NCBI GenBank assembly: GCA_021155045.1
Contig: JAJNQB010000019.1
Location: 124,001 to 188,000, forward strand
Origin: Arcticibacter sp.
GTDB taxonomy: Bacteria; Bacteroidota; Bacteroidia; 2-12-FULL-35-15
DNA length: 64,000 nt
Direction of reading: 5' to 3'
The position numbers and the translations under genes were made by a program. Each line of letters opens with the position of its first letter. Position 1 is the stretch's first letter. This document shows, in pieces, positions 15,886 to 24,810 of this stretch. The notes beneath the pieces were generated by a model. The model saw only the letters and a list, made by a program, of their open reading frames with translations, ran no database searches and was not told where the DNA came from.

Positions 15886-17322
15886 TTAAATATGCAATGC
15901 TCTTTTTCCTGTAGCATCCAAACAAGCTTCTTTGAATGATTCTGTAAATGTTGGATGTGCATGACTCATACGTGAAATGTCTTCCGCACTTGCACGATAT
16001 TCCATTGCTACAACCGCTTCTGCAATCATATCAGCAACACGAGGACCAATCATGTGAACACCTAAAATTTCATCAGTAGTTTCATCAGCCAATACTTTTA
16101 CAAATCCATCTGTATCCATTGACGCACGAGCTCTTCCACTTGCTTTAAATGGGAAATTTCCAACTTTATATTTATTACCTTGTTCTTTTAGTTGTTCTTC
16201 GGTATAGCCAACTGCTGCAACTTCGGGCCAAGTATAAACTACACCTGGTATTAAATTATAATTGATATGTGGTTTTTGTCCAACAATACTTTCAGCAACA
16301 AATACTCCTTCTTCTTCTGCTTTGTGTGCAAGCATAGCTCCTTTTACAACATCGCCTATTGCATAAATTCCCGAAATATTTGTTTGTAAATGTTCATCTG
16401 TTTCTATTCGTCCTCTGCTATCTAATTTTACTCCTGCTTTGTCCAATCCTAAATTATCGGTATAAGGTTTCCTTCCAACAGAAACAAGGCAATAATCGCC
16501 TTTCACTTCTAGTTTTTCTCCTTTAACATTTTCAGCTGTTACAGTTACTTCCTTATAGGATTTTGCTCCCTCTCCTTTGGGGAGGGCTGGGGAGGGGTTT
16601 ACGCCTGTTACTTTATGATTGAAATAAAATTCAAATCCAAGTTTCTTCAAGCTTTTTTGTAGTTCTTTTCCTAATGCTCCATCCATTGTACTTATGATTC
16701 CGTTTGTAAATTCAACAACAGAAATTTTTGCACCTAAACGAGCATAAACAGAACCTAGTTCTAACCCAATTACACCTCCGCCAATAATCACCATGTGTTT
16801 AGGAACTTCAGTTAATTCTAACGCTTCTGTTGAAGTAATAATTCTTTTTTTATCAATTTCTATTCCAGCCAATGACGCAGGTTTTGAGCCTGTTGCAATA
16901 ATTGTTTTGGAAGATTCTATCTGTGCTTTTTTTCCATCAGCACTTGCAATTTCGATTGTATTTTTATTGACAAACGAACCGTGCCCAGTAAATACGGTAA
17001 TTTTATTTTTCTTCATTAAAAAATTAATACCATCGCAGGTTTGTTTTACGACATCGCCTTTGCGTTTAATCATTTGTTTTAAATTTACTTTTACATCTTT
17101 TATATCTATTCCATGTTCAGTAAAAGTATGGGTAGCATTGTGATAATGTTCAGAAGAATCTAGTAATGCTTTTGAAGGGATACAGCCCACATTTAAGCAT
17201 GTTCCACCAAGTGTATTGTAACGCTCAATGATGGCAGTTTTTAAACCAAGTTGGGCGCAACGAATAGCAGCAACATATCCTCCAGGACCGGAACCGATAA
17301 TAGTAACATCAAATTTTTCCAT
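15886..17322 (-). CDS. lpdA: Dihydrolipoyl dehydrogenase with an in-frame palindrome insertion
   Basis: The protein has 478 residues. FAD is bound by IIGSGPGGYVAA (8-19), the redox disulphide is C42/C47 (TCLNVGC), the NAD site is GGGVIGLELG (181-190), and the C-terminal His-Glu pair is in HAHPTFTE. It reoxidises lipoamide in 2-oxo acid dehydrogenase or glycine cleavage complexes. Residues 242-256 (NPSPALPKGEGAKSY) are a Pro/Gly-rich stretch not expected in the family. They are encoded by a GC-rich palindrome (about 16555-16599) that looks like an inserted repeat. The complex subunits are not in this window. Confidence 0.95.
   Translation of the reverse strand: MEKFDVTIIGSGPGGYVAAIRCAQLGLKTAIIERYNTLGGTCLNVGCIPSKALLDSSEHYHNATHTFTEHGIDIKDVKVNLKQMIKRKGDVVKQTCDGINFLMKKNKITVFTGHGSFVNKNTIEIASADGKKAQIESSKTIIATGSKPASLAGIEIDKKRIITSTEALELTEVPKHMVIIGGGVIGLELGSVYARLGAKISVVEFTNGIISTMDGALGKELQKSLKKLGFEFYFNHKVTGVNPSPALPKGEGAKSYKEVTVTAENVKGEKLEVKGDYCLVSVGRKPYTDNLGLDKAGVKLDSRGRIETDEHLQTNISGIYAIGDVVKGAMLAHKAEEEGVFVAESIVGQKPHINYNLIPGVVYTWPEVAAVGYTEEQLKEQGNKYKVGNFPFKASGRARASMDTDGFVKVLADETTDEILGVHMIGPRVADMIAEAVVAMEYRASAEDISRMSHAHPTFTESFKEACLDATGKRALHI
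16565..16600. repeat. GC-rich palindrome inserted in the lpdA coding sequence
   Basis: The plus strand reads GCTCCCTCTCCTTTGGGGAG then GGCTGGGGAGGGG. CCCTCTCC / GGGGAGGG arms can pair. It is much more GC-rich than the surrounding gene and keeps the reading frame. A related string (CCCCTCTAGAGAGGGG, GGGGTGTGT) is intergenic at 33810-33833. Confidence 0.7.
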
Positions 17323-17380
17323 AACGTAATCAAATTAGAGATTTTTTTGTATTGAGATAAGGCAACCACAATAACGGTGG

Positions 17381-17388
17381 CAAAGGTA
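17381..17388 (-). promoter_or_regulatory. -7 box (TACCTTTG) of lpdA
   Basis: On the minus strand TACCTTTG matches TAnnTTTG and directly follows the lnt stop codon (17389). It predicts a leader of about 50 bases for lpdA. Confidence 0.5.
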
Positions 17389-18996
17389 CTATTTTTTAAG
17401 AAATTTGAAACGTAAAAGCAAGGAATAAATAACGAGCACAATGGAAATATACAATGCAGATCTTGCAATATAATCTCCAAATTTTGTATAAAATGTTTGT
17501 TCATTATTTAACGTAATTTTTTGTTGAATTACTGCGGGTTTCCACCAGTTTGTAGTTTGTAATAATTCTCCTAAAGGATTAATAAAACAAGAAATGCCTG
17601 TATTTGCCGAACGGGCAATCCATTTACGTGTTTCAATAGCGCGCAAAGCTCCATATTTTAAATGTTGTTTATATCCTGGAGTATCGCCCCACCAACCATC
17701 ATTAGTAATAATGGAAATAAATTGCGCCCCATTTCGGATGTACTCACTCACATATTCACCATAAACACTTTCGTAACAAATTACGGGAGCTGTCTTCATA
17801 GAATTGTCGGGAGAATTAAAAACTGTTCTTTCATCTTGAATACCTAAACTGCCCGAGGTGCCACCTAAATCAATTGCAAACTTTTCTATGTGTTTAAAAA
17901 TAAAGGGGAAAGGCATTTTTTCAACACCTGGAACTAATTTTGATTTGTGATATACTTGAATTTTTCCTGAATTATCAATTTGAAGAGCGGTGTTGTACGA
18001 ATCATAATAAGCATCTTCCATTGTAAATTTACGAGCTGTTTCCGAAAGTTGTTCTCCTTTTTCAAAAACTTTTGCAGTACTTGCTCCAATAACAATTTTT
18101 AATTTTGGAAATTGTTTTATATACAATTGTAATGTTTGAACACTCCAACTTTGAGTTAAACTATTTTCCCAAATGTCTTCTGTTAATGATGTTTCTGGAA
18201 GTATTAAATAATCAGTAGTGGAATCAACTTGTTCGTTTGCTAACAATAACATTTTTTGTAATTGCTCTTGATACCCCGTAAAAAATTTTTCGTTGTAAGG
18301 GTCAACATTAGGTTGAACTACTACTACTGAAATTCCTCCTTTCCATAATTTGTCCGCAAAAATTTTTACTGTGAATGAAATAATAATTGGTATTGCAATT
18401 AAACTGGAAGCAGTAAAAATTCGAATAATTTTTGATTTCCGATTTTCAAAATTAGTCCTATTGTTTATCGTTTTAAAGATAAAAACATTTATTAATAGAA
18501 TCCACAAGCTCCCTCCAAATACACCAGTATATTCATACCATTGAATCCAGTTTGGAGTTTCGGCAAAAACATTTCCGAGTGTAAGCCAAGGCCATGTTAA
18601 ATCCCAGTCTAGATGAAGGAATTCAAATGAAATCCAAAAACATATAAATAGTAATGCTGCATATTTTTCACCAATCCGTTTTTTTGTTTTGTGAAAAATT
18701 AAAAACACAAACGTCATAATTAAAGCATTGCAACCTATTGCCATTGCTGCTCCACCAAAGGATGCATTTTTTACCCACCAAGTAGCAAGAATATTCCAAA
18801 TAAAAAATGTGATGTAGGAGCAAAAAATTAGAGTGAGTGATTTGTATTTTTCTGGATTTTGAAAAATAGTTTGTTCCACAATCAATAAGGGAACAAATGA
18901 AATAAAAATAAGAGGAGTAAAACCAACTGGAAACCAGCTAAAAGCTAATATTAGTCCACTTAAAATTGAAAGTAAGTATAGTTGATAGGTTTTCAA
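17389..18996 (-). CDS. lnt: Apolipoprotein N-acyltransferase
   Basis: The protein has 535 residues. About six membrane segments lie in the first 215 residues, followed by a nitrilase-type domain and a last membrane helix. The catalytic triad is visible as E268 (LPETS), K351 (YHKSKLVP) and C407 (VICYES). It adds the third acyl chain to lipoproteins on the outer face of the inner membrane. lspA, the preceding enzyme of that pathway, is elsewhere in this window. It starts 9 bases after the aldehyde dehydrogenase stop and is probably cotranscribed with it. Confidence 0.94.
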   Translation of the reverse strand: MKTYQLYLLSILSGLILAFSWFPVGFTPLIFISFVPLLIVEQTIFQNPEKYKSLTLIFCSYITFFIWNILATWWVKNASFGGAAMAIGCNALIMTFVFLIFHKTKKRIGEKYAALLFICFWISFEFLHLDWDLTWPWLTLGNVFAETPNWIQWYEYTGVFGGSLWILLINVFIFKTINNRTNFENRKSKIIRIFTASSLIAIPIIISFTVKIFADKLWKGGISVVVVQPNVDPYNEKFFTGYQEQLQKMLLLANEQVDSTTDYLILPETSLTEDIWENSLTQSWSVQTLQLYIKQFPKLKIVIGASTAKVFEKGEQLSETARKFTMEDAYYDSYNTALQIDNSGKIQVYHKSKLVPGVEKMPFPFIFKHIEKFAIDLGGTSGSLGIQDERTVFNSPDNSMKTAPVICYESVYGEYVSEYIRNGAQFISIITNDGWWGDTPGYKQHLKYGALRAIETRKWIARSANTGISCFINPLGELLQTTNWWKPAVIQQKITLNNEQTFYTKFGDYIARSALYISIVLVIYSLLLRFKFLKK

Positions 18997-19005
18997 GTCT
19001 CTAAA

Positions 19006-20421
19006 TTATTTAACCAATATTTTTGCTTCCATCATATCTAAAATAGCATACTTCACACCTTCTCTTCCTAATCCGCTTTCTTTTATTCCGCCATAAGGCA
19101 TGTGGTCAACTCTAAATGTTGGAGCATCATTTAGTATAACTCCTCCAACATCAATTTTATTAAATGCATCCTCCATTTCAGAAACTAAATTTGTAAAAAT
19201 ACCTACTTGTAAACCAAAAGATGTATCGTTCACAAAATTAATTGCTTCATCAAAAGAACTATATTTTTCAATGGTTATAACAGGTCCAAAAATTTCTTCT
19301 GAACAAATTTTCATTTTATTTGTGGTGTTAGTAATGATAGTTGGTTCAAAATATCCTCCATTTCTTTTTCCTCCTAAAATTATTTTTGCCCCTTGCTCAA
19401 CAGCTTCATTAACCCAAGATTCAACACGTTTAGCGTTTTCTTCGTCAATCATATTTGAAACATCCGTACTTTCTTCTATAGGATTTCCAAATTTTAATTT
19501 TTTAGTCATCTCTATAAAATCTTGAACAAATTTATCAAACACTTTTTCATTTACATAAAAACGTTGTGCATGAATACATATTTGTCCGCTATACGCAAAA
19601 GCCGCTACTACACATTTTTTTACTGTATTTTTAATATTTGCAGATTCAGCAACTATAACAGCAGCGTTACCGCCTAATTCTAAAACAACCTTTTTCTTCC
19701 CTGCATTTTTTTTCATTTCCCAACCAACAATTGGTGAACCGGTAAAAGAAAGCAGTTTGAATCGTTCATCGGTTACCAATTGATTTCCTGATTCTCGACT
19801 CATAGGTAAAATTGAAATTGCTCCTTTTGGCAAATTTGTTTTATCTATAATTTTAGCCAGTTCTAATGCAGATAAAGGTGTGCTTGATGCGGGTTTTAAA
19901 ATTATCGGACAGCCAGCGGCAATAGCAGGAGCAATTTTATGAACGGCTAAATTCATAGGAAAATTAAATGGTGCAATTCCTGCGATTAAACCAATAGGAA
20001 AATATTTTACGATTCCTTCTTTCTTTTTTCCTTGTGGAGTCCAGTCTAAAGAAAAATATTCTTTTGGCAAACGCTTGCATTCTTCGGCTGCAACAATGAA
20101 TGTTTGTGTGGCACGCTCAATTTCGGCAGAAGCATATTTAATAGGTTTCGCAGATTCAGAAGATAAAATTTCTACTAAATATTTTTTTTCTTTTTTTAAT
20201 TCGTCCGCAATTTGCATTAGGATTTCATAACGCAGATAGGAAGGCAATTCTTTTAGTTCATTTTGTGAAGCTTCAGCTCTTTTTATGGCCAGCTCAAGCG
20301 TTTTTTCATCGGCTAAATAAGTTGTTGCAATTATTTTATTTGTGAAAGGGCTTACTACCTTTAATTCGTTTTGTGTTTCAACAAATTCTCCACCAACATA
20401 TATTTTATAATTAGTATTCAT
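19006..20421 (-). CDS. NAD(P)-dependent aldehyde dehydrogenase
   Basis: The protein has 471 residues. Family marks are the Glu block LELGGNAAVIV, the catalytic Cys in SGQICIHAQRF, EEIFGPVITIEKY and the C-terminal PYGGIKESGLGREG. It oxidises an aldehyde to the acid; the sequence resembles the lactaldehyde/glyceraldehyde-3-phosphate branch more than betaine aldehyde enzymes, but the substrate is uncertain. The ATG at 20421 is chosen over one three codons upstream because the -7 box at 20428-20435 would place transcription start at 20421-20423. Confidence 0.9.
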   Translation of the reverse strand: MNTNYKIYVGGEFVETQNELKVVSPFTNKIIATTYLADEKTLELAIKRAEASQNELKELPSYLRYEILMQIADELKKEKKYLVEILSSESAKPIKYASAEIERATQTFIVAAEECKRLPKEYFSLDWTPQGKKKEGIVKYFPIGLIAGIAPFNFPMNLAVHKIAPAIAAGCPIILKPASSTPLSALELAKIIDKTNLPKGAISILPMSRESGNQLVTDERFKLLSFTGSPIVGWEMKKNAGKKKVVLELGGNAAVIVAESANIKNTVKKCVVAAFAYSGQICIHAQRFYVNEKVFDKFVQDFIEMTKKLKFGNPIEESTDVSNMIDEENAKRVESWVNEAVEQGAKIILGGKRNGGYFEPTIITNTTNKMKICSEEIFGPVITIEKYSSFDEAINFVNDTSFGLQVGIFTNLVSEMEDAFNKIDVGGVILNDAPTFRVDHMPYGGIKESGLGREGVKYAILDMMEAKILVK

Positions 20422-20427
20422 GTTCAA

Positions 20428-20435
20428 CAAAAATA
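20428..20435 (-). promoter_or_regulatory. -7 box (TATTTTTG) at the aldehyde dehydrogenase start
   Basis: An exact TAnnTTTG match on the minus strand, ending 7 bases before the ATG at 20421. A leaderless transcript is predicted. The box would overlap an upstream ATG, which argues against that start. Confidence 0.55.
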
Positions 20436-20481
20436 ATGTAATTAGCTAAAACATTGTCAAAATATGAAGATAATAAGTACT

Positions 20482-20489
20482 TATATTTG
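20482..20489 (+). promoter_or_regulatory. -7 box (TATATTTG) of the EamA gene
   Basis: An exact TAnnTTTG match, 20 bases before the ATG at 20510. It forms a divergent promoter pair with the aldehyde dehydrogenase box 46 bases away. Confidence 0.55.
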
Positions 20490-20509
20490 CCTTCCATTAA
20501 ATAATTTGA

Positions 20510-21397
20510 ATGAATACGAAGATTATCAATTGGTTAATTTTAATTGCTTTGGCACTTATTTGGGGAAGTTCATTCATTCTGATGAAGAGGGGCTTGGATT
20601 CATTTTCTAGTGATGAAGTTGCTGCCTTACGGATTTTTATAGCCTTTCTTTTTCTTTCTCCGCTACTACTAAAACATTTTAAGAAAGAATTTTTAAAACA
20701 TTGGAAAGGGTTTATTGGAATGGGTGTACTTGGAAATTTTATTCCAGCTTTTTTATTTACCAAAGCAGAAACAGGAATAAGCAGCTCTCTTACAGGCATG
20801 TTAAATTCGCTAACACCTTTGTTTACAATGATTTTAGGGGTTGTTCTTTTTAAAGCAAAAACAAAATTAATTAATGTTATTGGAATTTTGATTGGTTTTG
20901 TAGGAGCTATTGGGTTGCTTTCTGTTGGTAGGAGTGAAGAAGCGAATAATAGTATTTTATTTAGTTCGTTTGTTGTGCTCGCTACAATTTGTTATGCACT
21001 TAGTGTAAATATTATTAAAAAGGAATTGAGTGGAGTAAACTCAATAACGGCAACTGTTTGGGCGATGTTATTTATTGGTCCTTTAGCTGGAATTTATTTG
21101 TTTGGTTTTACAGATTTTGTTGCAGATTTATCAAATCAACCAAAAGCATTTGAAAGTTTGGGTTATGTAAGTTTACTAGCCATTTTTGGTACAGCCATTT
21201 CTGTGATTATTTTCAATGTATTGATTAAAAATACGAATGCATTATTTGCCTCATCGGTTACTTATCTTATCCCAGTGGTTGCTATGGCTTGGGGAATTGT
21301 AGATGGAGAAGTAGTTTTGCCAATTCACTTCCTTTCGATAGCAGTAATATTGTTGGGTGTTTATTTAGTAAATAAGAAAGAAAAGAAGTCTATTTAA
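20510..21397 (+). CDS. EamA/DMT-family transporter
   Basis: The protein has 295 residues with ten predicted membrane helices in two EamA halves. The first half opens with INWLILIALALIWGSSFILMK and the second covers about residues 150-290. The GSSF turn and the ALRIF helix are typical of the drug/metabolite transporter superfamily. The substrate is unknown. It is a single gene that converges on mce. Confidence 0.88.
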   Translation: MNTKIINWLILIALALIWGSSFILMKRGLDSFSSDEVAALRIFIAFLFLSPLLLKHFKKEFLKHWKGFIGMGVLGNFIPAFLFTKAETGISSSLTGMLNSLTPLFTMILGVVLFKAKTKLINVIGILIGFVGAIGLLSVGRSEEANNSILFSSFVVLATICYALSVNIIKKELSGVNSITATVWAMLFIGPLAGIYLFGFTDFVADLSNQPKAFESLGYVSLLAIFGTAISVIIFNVLIKNTNALFASSVTYLIPVVAMAWGIVDGEVVLPIHFLSIAVILLGVYLVNKKEKKSI

Positions 21398-21420
21398 CGT
21401 CAGTTAGGCAGAATTCTTAT

Positions 21421-21825
21421 TTAGGGTTTAATTTCTTGACAAAGTTCTATTAAAACTCCGTTTGCACTTTTAGGGTGTAAAAAACAAATTAGCTTATTGT
21501 CAGCTCCTTTTTTGGGTTCTGTATTTAATAAGGTAAAACCTTCATTTTGTAATCGTTTCATTTCTTCATAAATATTGTCAACTTCAAAAGCAATGTGATG
21601 AATTCCTTCGCCTTTTTTTTCTATAAACTTAGCAATAGCACTTTCGGGTTGGGTGGCTTCTAAAAGCTCAATTTTACTTTCACCCACCATAAAAAAAGAA
21701 GTGGATACTCCTTCCGATTCTACTTTTTCTGTTTTGTAAGGTTCTTTATTAAAAAGTTTCGAGAAAAGTGAATTAGACTCATTAATGTTTTTTACAGCTA
21801 TACCAATGTGTTCAATTTTTAACAT
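21421..21825 (-). CDS. mce: Methylmalonyl-CoA epimerase
   Basis: The protein has 134 residues of the glyoxalase/VOC fold. Metal-ligand blocks are EHIGIAVKN (His), KIELLEA (Glu), IHHIAFEVDN (His) and GVLIELCQ (Glu). It interconverts the two epimers of methylmalonyl-CoA in the propionate/succinate route. The mutase genes are not in the window. Confidence 0.92.
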   Translation of the reverse strand: MLKIEHIGIAVKNINESNSLFSKLFNKEPYKTEKVESEGVSTSFFMVGESKIELLEATQPESAIAKFIEKKGEGIHHIAFEVDNIYEEMKRLQNEGFTLLNTEPKKGADNKLICFLHPKSANGVLIELCQEIKP

Positions 21826-21848
21826 GCTTTTTTATTTTGGGTGTATAT

Positions 21849-21882
21849 AAAAAATAAACCCGATGTGTTTAGTATCGGGTTT
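21849..21882 (-). terminator. Terminator after the 21907 gene
   Basis: AAACCCGAT (21856-21864) pairs with ATCGGGTTT (21874-21882). Read on the minus strand the stem is followed by a T-run, so it ends the secreted-protein transcript before mce. Confidence 0.8.
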
Positions 21883-21906
21883 TATTAGAATAAAAAATTA
21901 TCAAAA

Positions 21907-22716
21907 TTATTTTTTAATGAACTCTCCCATTTTATTGTCGTAGTTCAAATAATAAGCTCCTTTAGGTAAATTTGACGCATCTACAGATGATGCAAATCCC
22001 TTTTTAACAATATTCCCGTATTGGTCATAAATTTCGAACATTGTTTCAATTGGTGTTGAACCAACAAAGAACCCAATTTCTTTAGATACTTTAGCTGGAG
22101 AGAAAGTAACTTCGCCTACCGTTGAAACATAATCTGCTGTTTTAGAAACTTTTGGTTGTCCAGTGTAATCTACTTGTTTTACACGGTACTGATTTTTTCC
22201 AGAATGAGGAACAACTTTAAAAGAGTAAGTATTTTCTGTAGGCGTTCCGTTTCCTTCCACTTCTCCTACTTTCACCCATTTGTTCCAACGATATTGTTCA
22301 ATAACATAAGTAAGTTTTCCTGTTTCGCCTTTTGTAGTCCATTTAAAAGTTAAATCTTTTTCTACAGACATTGTAACAATTTCGTACGTACTTTTTGGTT
22401 TTAAAACCTCTGGATTCAACACTTTTGGCTTGCAATCGTCTTTGTGGGTAATTTTCACTTCAACTTTATCTCCAATTTTTAATTGTAAATTTCTAAAATC
22501 AATTTCAAAAGCACTAGAGGCAACCTCATCAGTAGTTACATTTCCATTAACACGAACATCTTGGACACAAAAACCAACACCAGAACCCGCAAAAGGATTT
22601 TGTATGTATAAATTTTTCCCTTGATAATTCCCTTCAAGAACAATCACACCCACGGCTGATGCCAGCGTTGATATAGTCATTCCGAATATTACAAAAAGTA
22701 TTTTTTTCATTTTCAT
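21907..22716 (-). CDS. Secreted protein with a T9SS-like C-terminus
   Basis: The protein has 269 residues with a signal peptide (about 1-21, STLASA). The mature part has beta-rich blocks: VIVLEGNYQGKNLYIQNPFA, then a fibronectin-like segment about 110-190 (LTFKWTTKGETGKLTYVIEQ, YRVKQVDYTGQPKVS). The end (FEIYDQYGNIVKKGF, NLPKGAYYLNY, MGEFIKK) resembles a T9SS type A sorting tail. I do not recognise the N-terminal module. It stands alone with its own terminator. Confidence 0.8.
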   Translation of the reverse strand: MKMKKILFVIFGMTISTLASAVGVIVLEGNYQGKNLYIQNPFAGSGVGFCVQDVRVNGNVTTDEVASSAFEIDFRNLQLKIGDKVEVKITHKDDCKPKVLNPEVLKPKSTYEIVTMSVEKDLTFKWTTKGETGKLTYVIEQYRWNKWVKVGEVEGNGTPTENTYSFKVVPHSGKNQYRVKQVDYTGQPKVSKTADYVSTVGEVTFSPAKVSKEIGFFVGSTPIETMFEIYDQYGNIVKKGFASSVDASNLPKGAYYLNYDNKMGEFIKK

Positions 22717-22990
22717 AAAAAGTATTTAAAAAAACAAGTACCGTTTAATTTGGTGCTCACATTTTTCGAACGCAATATTAAAATGTTATTTATCAATATC
22801 AAAATAAAAAACAACATTTTTTCAGTTAGTCGCAAAAATAAACAAATTTATCTTACACAAAAGTATTTTCGGGCAAAATATTATTTTAATTTTAATTTTG
22901 TATATTTATTTGCTATTTTGCTAAAGATGCAGTAATCTTGTAACAAATTTAGCCTATTTAACCGTTATTTGTATAAATTAAAAATAGATT

Positions 22991-24736
22991 ATGAAAAAAT
23001 CGTTATCAATAGTTGTTGTTGCGTTAGCAGTATTTTATAGTTCTTGTTCAAACTCTACAAGTTCTGATTCACCCAAAGAAGCCAAAGGGGGAAAGGTTTA
23101 TGGGGGAACGCTTCGCATAAATGAAACCGACCAATATCAAACGTTATTCCCCACAGCTATTACTGATATTGCTTCTGCTCATTTGGCAGCCCAAGTATAT
23201 GAGGGATTGGTAAAATTTAATGCCAAAGATTTAACTATAATACCGAGTGTGGCTGAAAAATGGGAAGTTGATGAGGCAGGAACAACTTATACTTTTCATC
23301 TAAAAAAAGGTGTTATGTTTCAAGATGATGAATGTTTTGAAGGAGGAAAAGGGAGAGAAGTGAAAGCTGCAGACTTTAAATATTCATTTGAACTGTTATG
23401 TACAGATAGTAAAGACAATTCTAATTTTAGTGCTACTTTTCAAGATAGGGTCGTTGGTGCAAATGACTTTTTTGCTGCTAGCAAAGGTAAGCCAACAGGA
23501 AACTTAGCTGGTGTTAAAGTAATTGATGATTACACATTGTCCTTATCTTTAACTGCTCCAAGTGCTTCTTTTGTTTATGCTTTAGCTTCCCCTGCTGCAA
23601 GTGTTGTTGCAAAAGAAGCTGTTGAAAAATACGGAGCAGATGCAAAAGTAGGAACAGGACCATTTGCTTTTGTTCAAAACACCGGGAATGATAAAGTAAT
23701 TTTAAAACGCAATAATAATTATCACGGGACAGATTCTTTAGGAAATCAATTACCGTTTTTAGATTCCATTGTAATTAGTTTTTTACCAACTAAAAAACAA
23801 GAGTTGGATAAATTTGAAAATGGCGATTTAGCTATGGTTATTGGATTACCTTCTGAATCTATTAAAGATTTGGTTGAAAGTCAAATTTCAAATTTTCAAA
23901 ACAAGCCACCAAAATTTATTTTGGAACGTTCACCAGAAATGGCAACTCAATACTATGAGTTTAATTTAACAAAAGAACCATTTAATAATATCAAAGTTCG
24001 TCAGGCATTTTGTTATGCAATTGACAGAAATAAAATTGTTGAGGACGTTTTAAAAGGAGAAGCTTATGGACCTGGAATTAACGGATTGTGTCCTCCTTCA
24101 TTTAAAGGATATGATATTTCTAAAATTCAAGGCTATGATTTTGATGCAGCAAAAGCGAAAAAATTGCTTGCAGAAGCTGGTTATCCAAACGGAAAAAATT
24201 TTCCTAAAGTAAAAATTGAATTAAATAGCGGAGGATCAAAAAATGCAAATGTTGTTTTGGAAATTCAAAAGCAATTGATGGAAGTATTAAATGTAAATGT
24301 TGATTTTGAAGTAGTGCCTCAAAAACAAAAATTAGAGGATCAAAAATTTGGAAGAGCAGAAATTTTTCGCGCTGCTTGGATTGCTGATTTTCCTAGCCCA
24401 GAAAACTTTTTATGGACGCTTTATGGAGCTACAGTTCCTTCTGATTTAACTCAACCTTCTTATCCAAATACCCCACGTTATAAAAGTGCAGATTTTGATA
24501 AAAACTTTGATGCAGGAAAATCTGCCAAAAACCAAGAAGAGAGCTATGTTAGTTTTATGGAAGCAGAAAAAATAATGATGAAGGATGCTCCTGTGATGGT
24601 GTTGTGGTACGAAGAAAGCTATCGTTTGGTTAAATCAAACGTTCATGGAATATATTCAAACCCGATGCGTTATAGAGATTATTCTTCAGTATACATCAAA
24701 GATGTTCAGCCTGAAGCAAAAGAAGAAAAAAAATAA
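22991..24736 (+). CDS. ABC transporter peptide-binding lipoprotein (SBP family 5)
   Basis: The protein has 581 residues. A lipoprotein signal ends at C19 (VFYSSC). The family 5 solute-binding domain shows VAEKWEVDEAGTTYTFHLKK, VKVIDDYTLSLSL, VRQAFCYAIDRNKIVEDVLK and AKKLLAEAGYPNGK. Such proteins bind oligopeptides or similar ligands and pass them to an inner-membrane permease. No permease genes are adjacent, so it works with components encoded elsewhere. A strong terminator follows at 24755-24790. Confidence 0.9.
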   Translation: MKKSLSIVVVALAVFYSSCSNSTSSDSPKEAKGGKVYGGTLRINETDQYQTLFPTAITDIASAHLAAQVYEGLVKFNAKDLTIIPSVAEKWEVDEAGTTYTFHLKKGVMFQDDECFEGGKGREVKAADFKYSFELLCTDSKDNSNFSATFQDRVVGANDFFAASKGKPTGNLAGVKVIDDYTLSLSLTAPSASFVYALASPAASVVAKEAVEKYGADAKVGTGPFAFVQNTGNDKVILKRNNNYHGTDSLGNQLPFLDSIVISFLPTKKQELDKFENGDLAMVIGLPSESIKDLVESQISNFQNKPPKFILERSPEMATQYYEFNLTKEPFNNIKVRQAFCYAIDRNKIVEDVLKGEAYGPGINGLCPPSFKGYDISKIQGYDFDAAKAKKLLAEAGYPNGKNFPKVKIELNSGGSKNANVVLEIQKQLMEVLNVNVDFEVVPQKQKLEDQKFGRAEIFRAAWIADFPSPENFLWTLYGATVPSDLTQPSYPNTPRYKSADFDKNFDAGKSAKNQEESYVSFMEAEKIMMKDAPVMVLWYEESYRLVKSNVHGIYSNPMRYRDYSSVYIKDVQPEAKEEKK

Positions 24737-24754
24737 ATGTATTTTACATAAAAA

Positions 24755-24790
24755 AAACCCTGCTTAAAATTAAAGCGGGGTTTTTTTTTC
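24755..24790 (+). terminator. Terminator of the peptide-binding protein gene
   Basis: AAACCC-T-GCTT (24755-24765) pairs with AAGC-G-GGGTTT (24773-24783), followed by a run of Ts to 24789. Confidence 0.9.
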
Positions 24791-24810
24791 ACTAACTAAA
24801 TCTAAAAAAG

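Noticed and set aside
19100..19525. 141-codon open frame on the plus strand
   Set aside because: It is antisense to the aldehyde dehydrogenase and has no recognisable domain.
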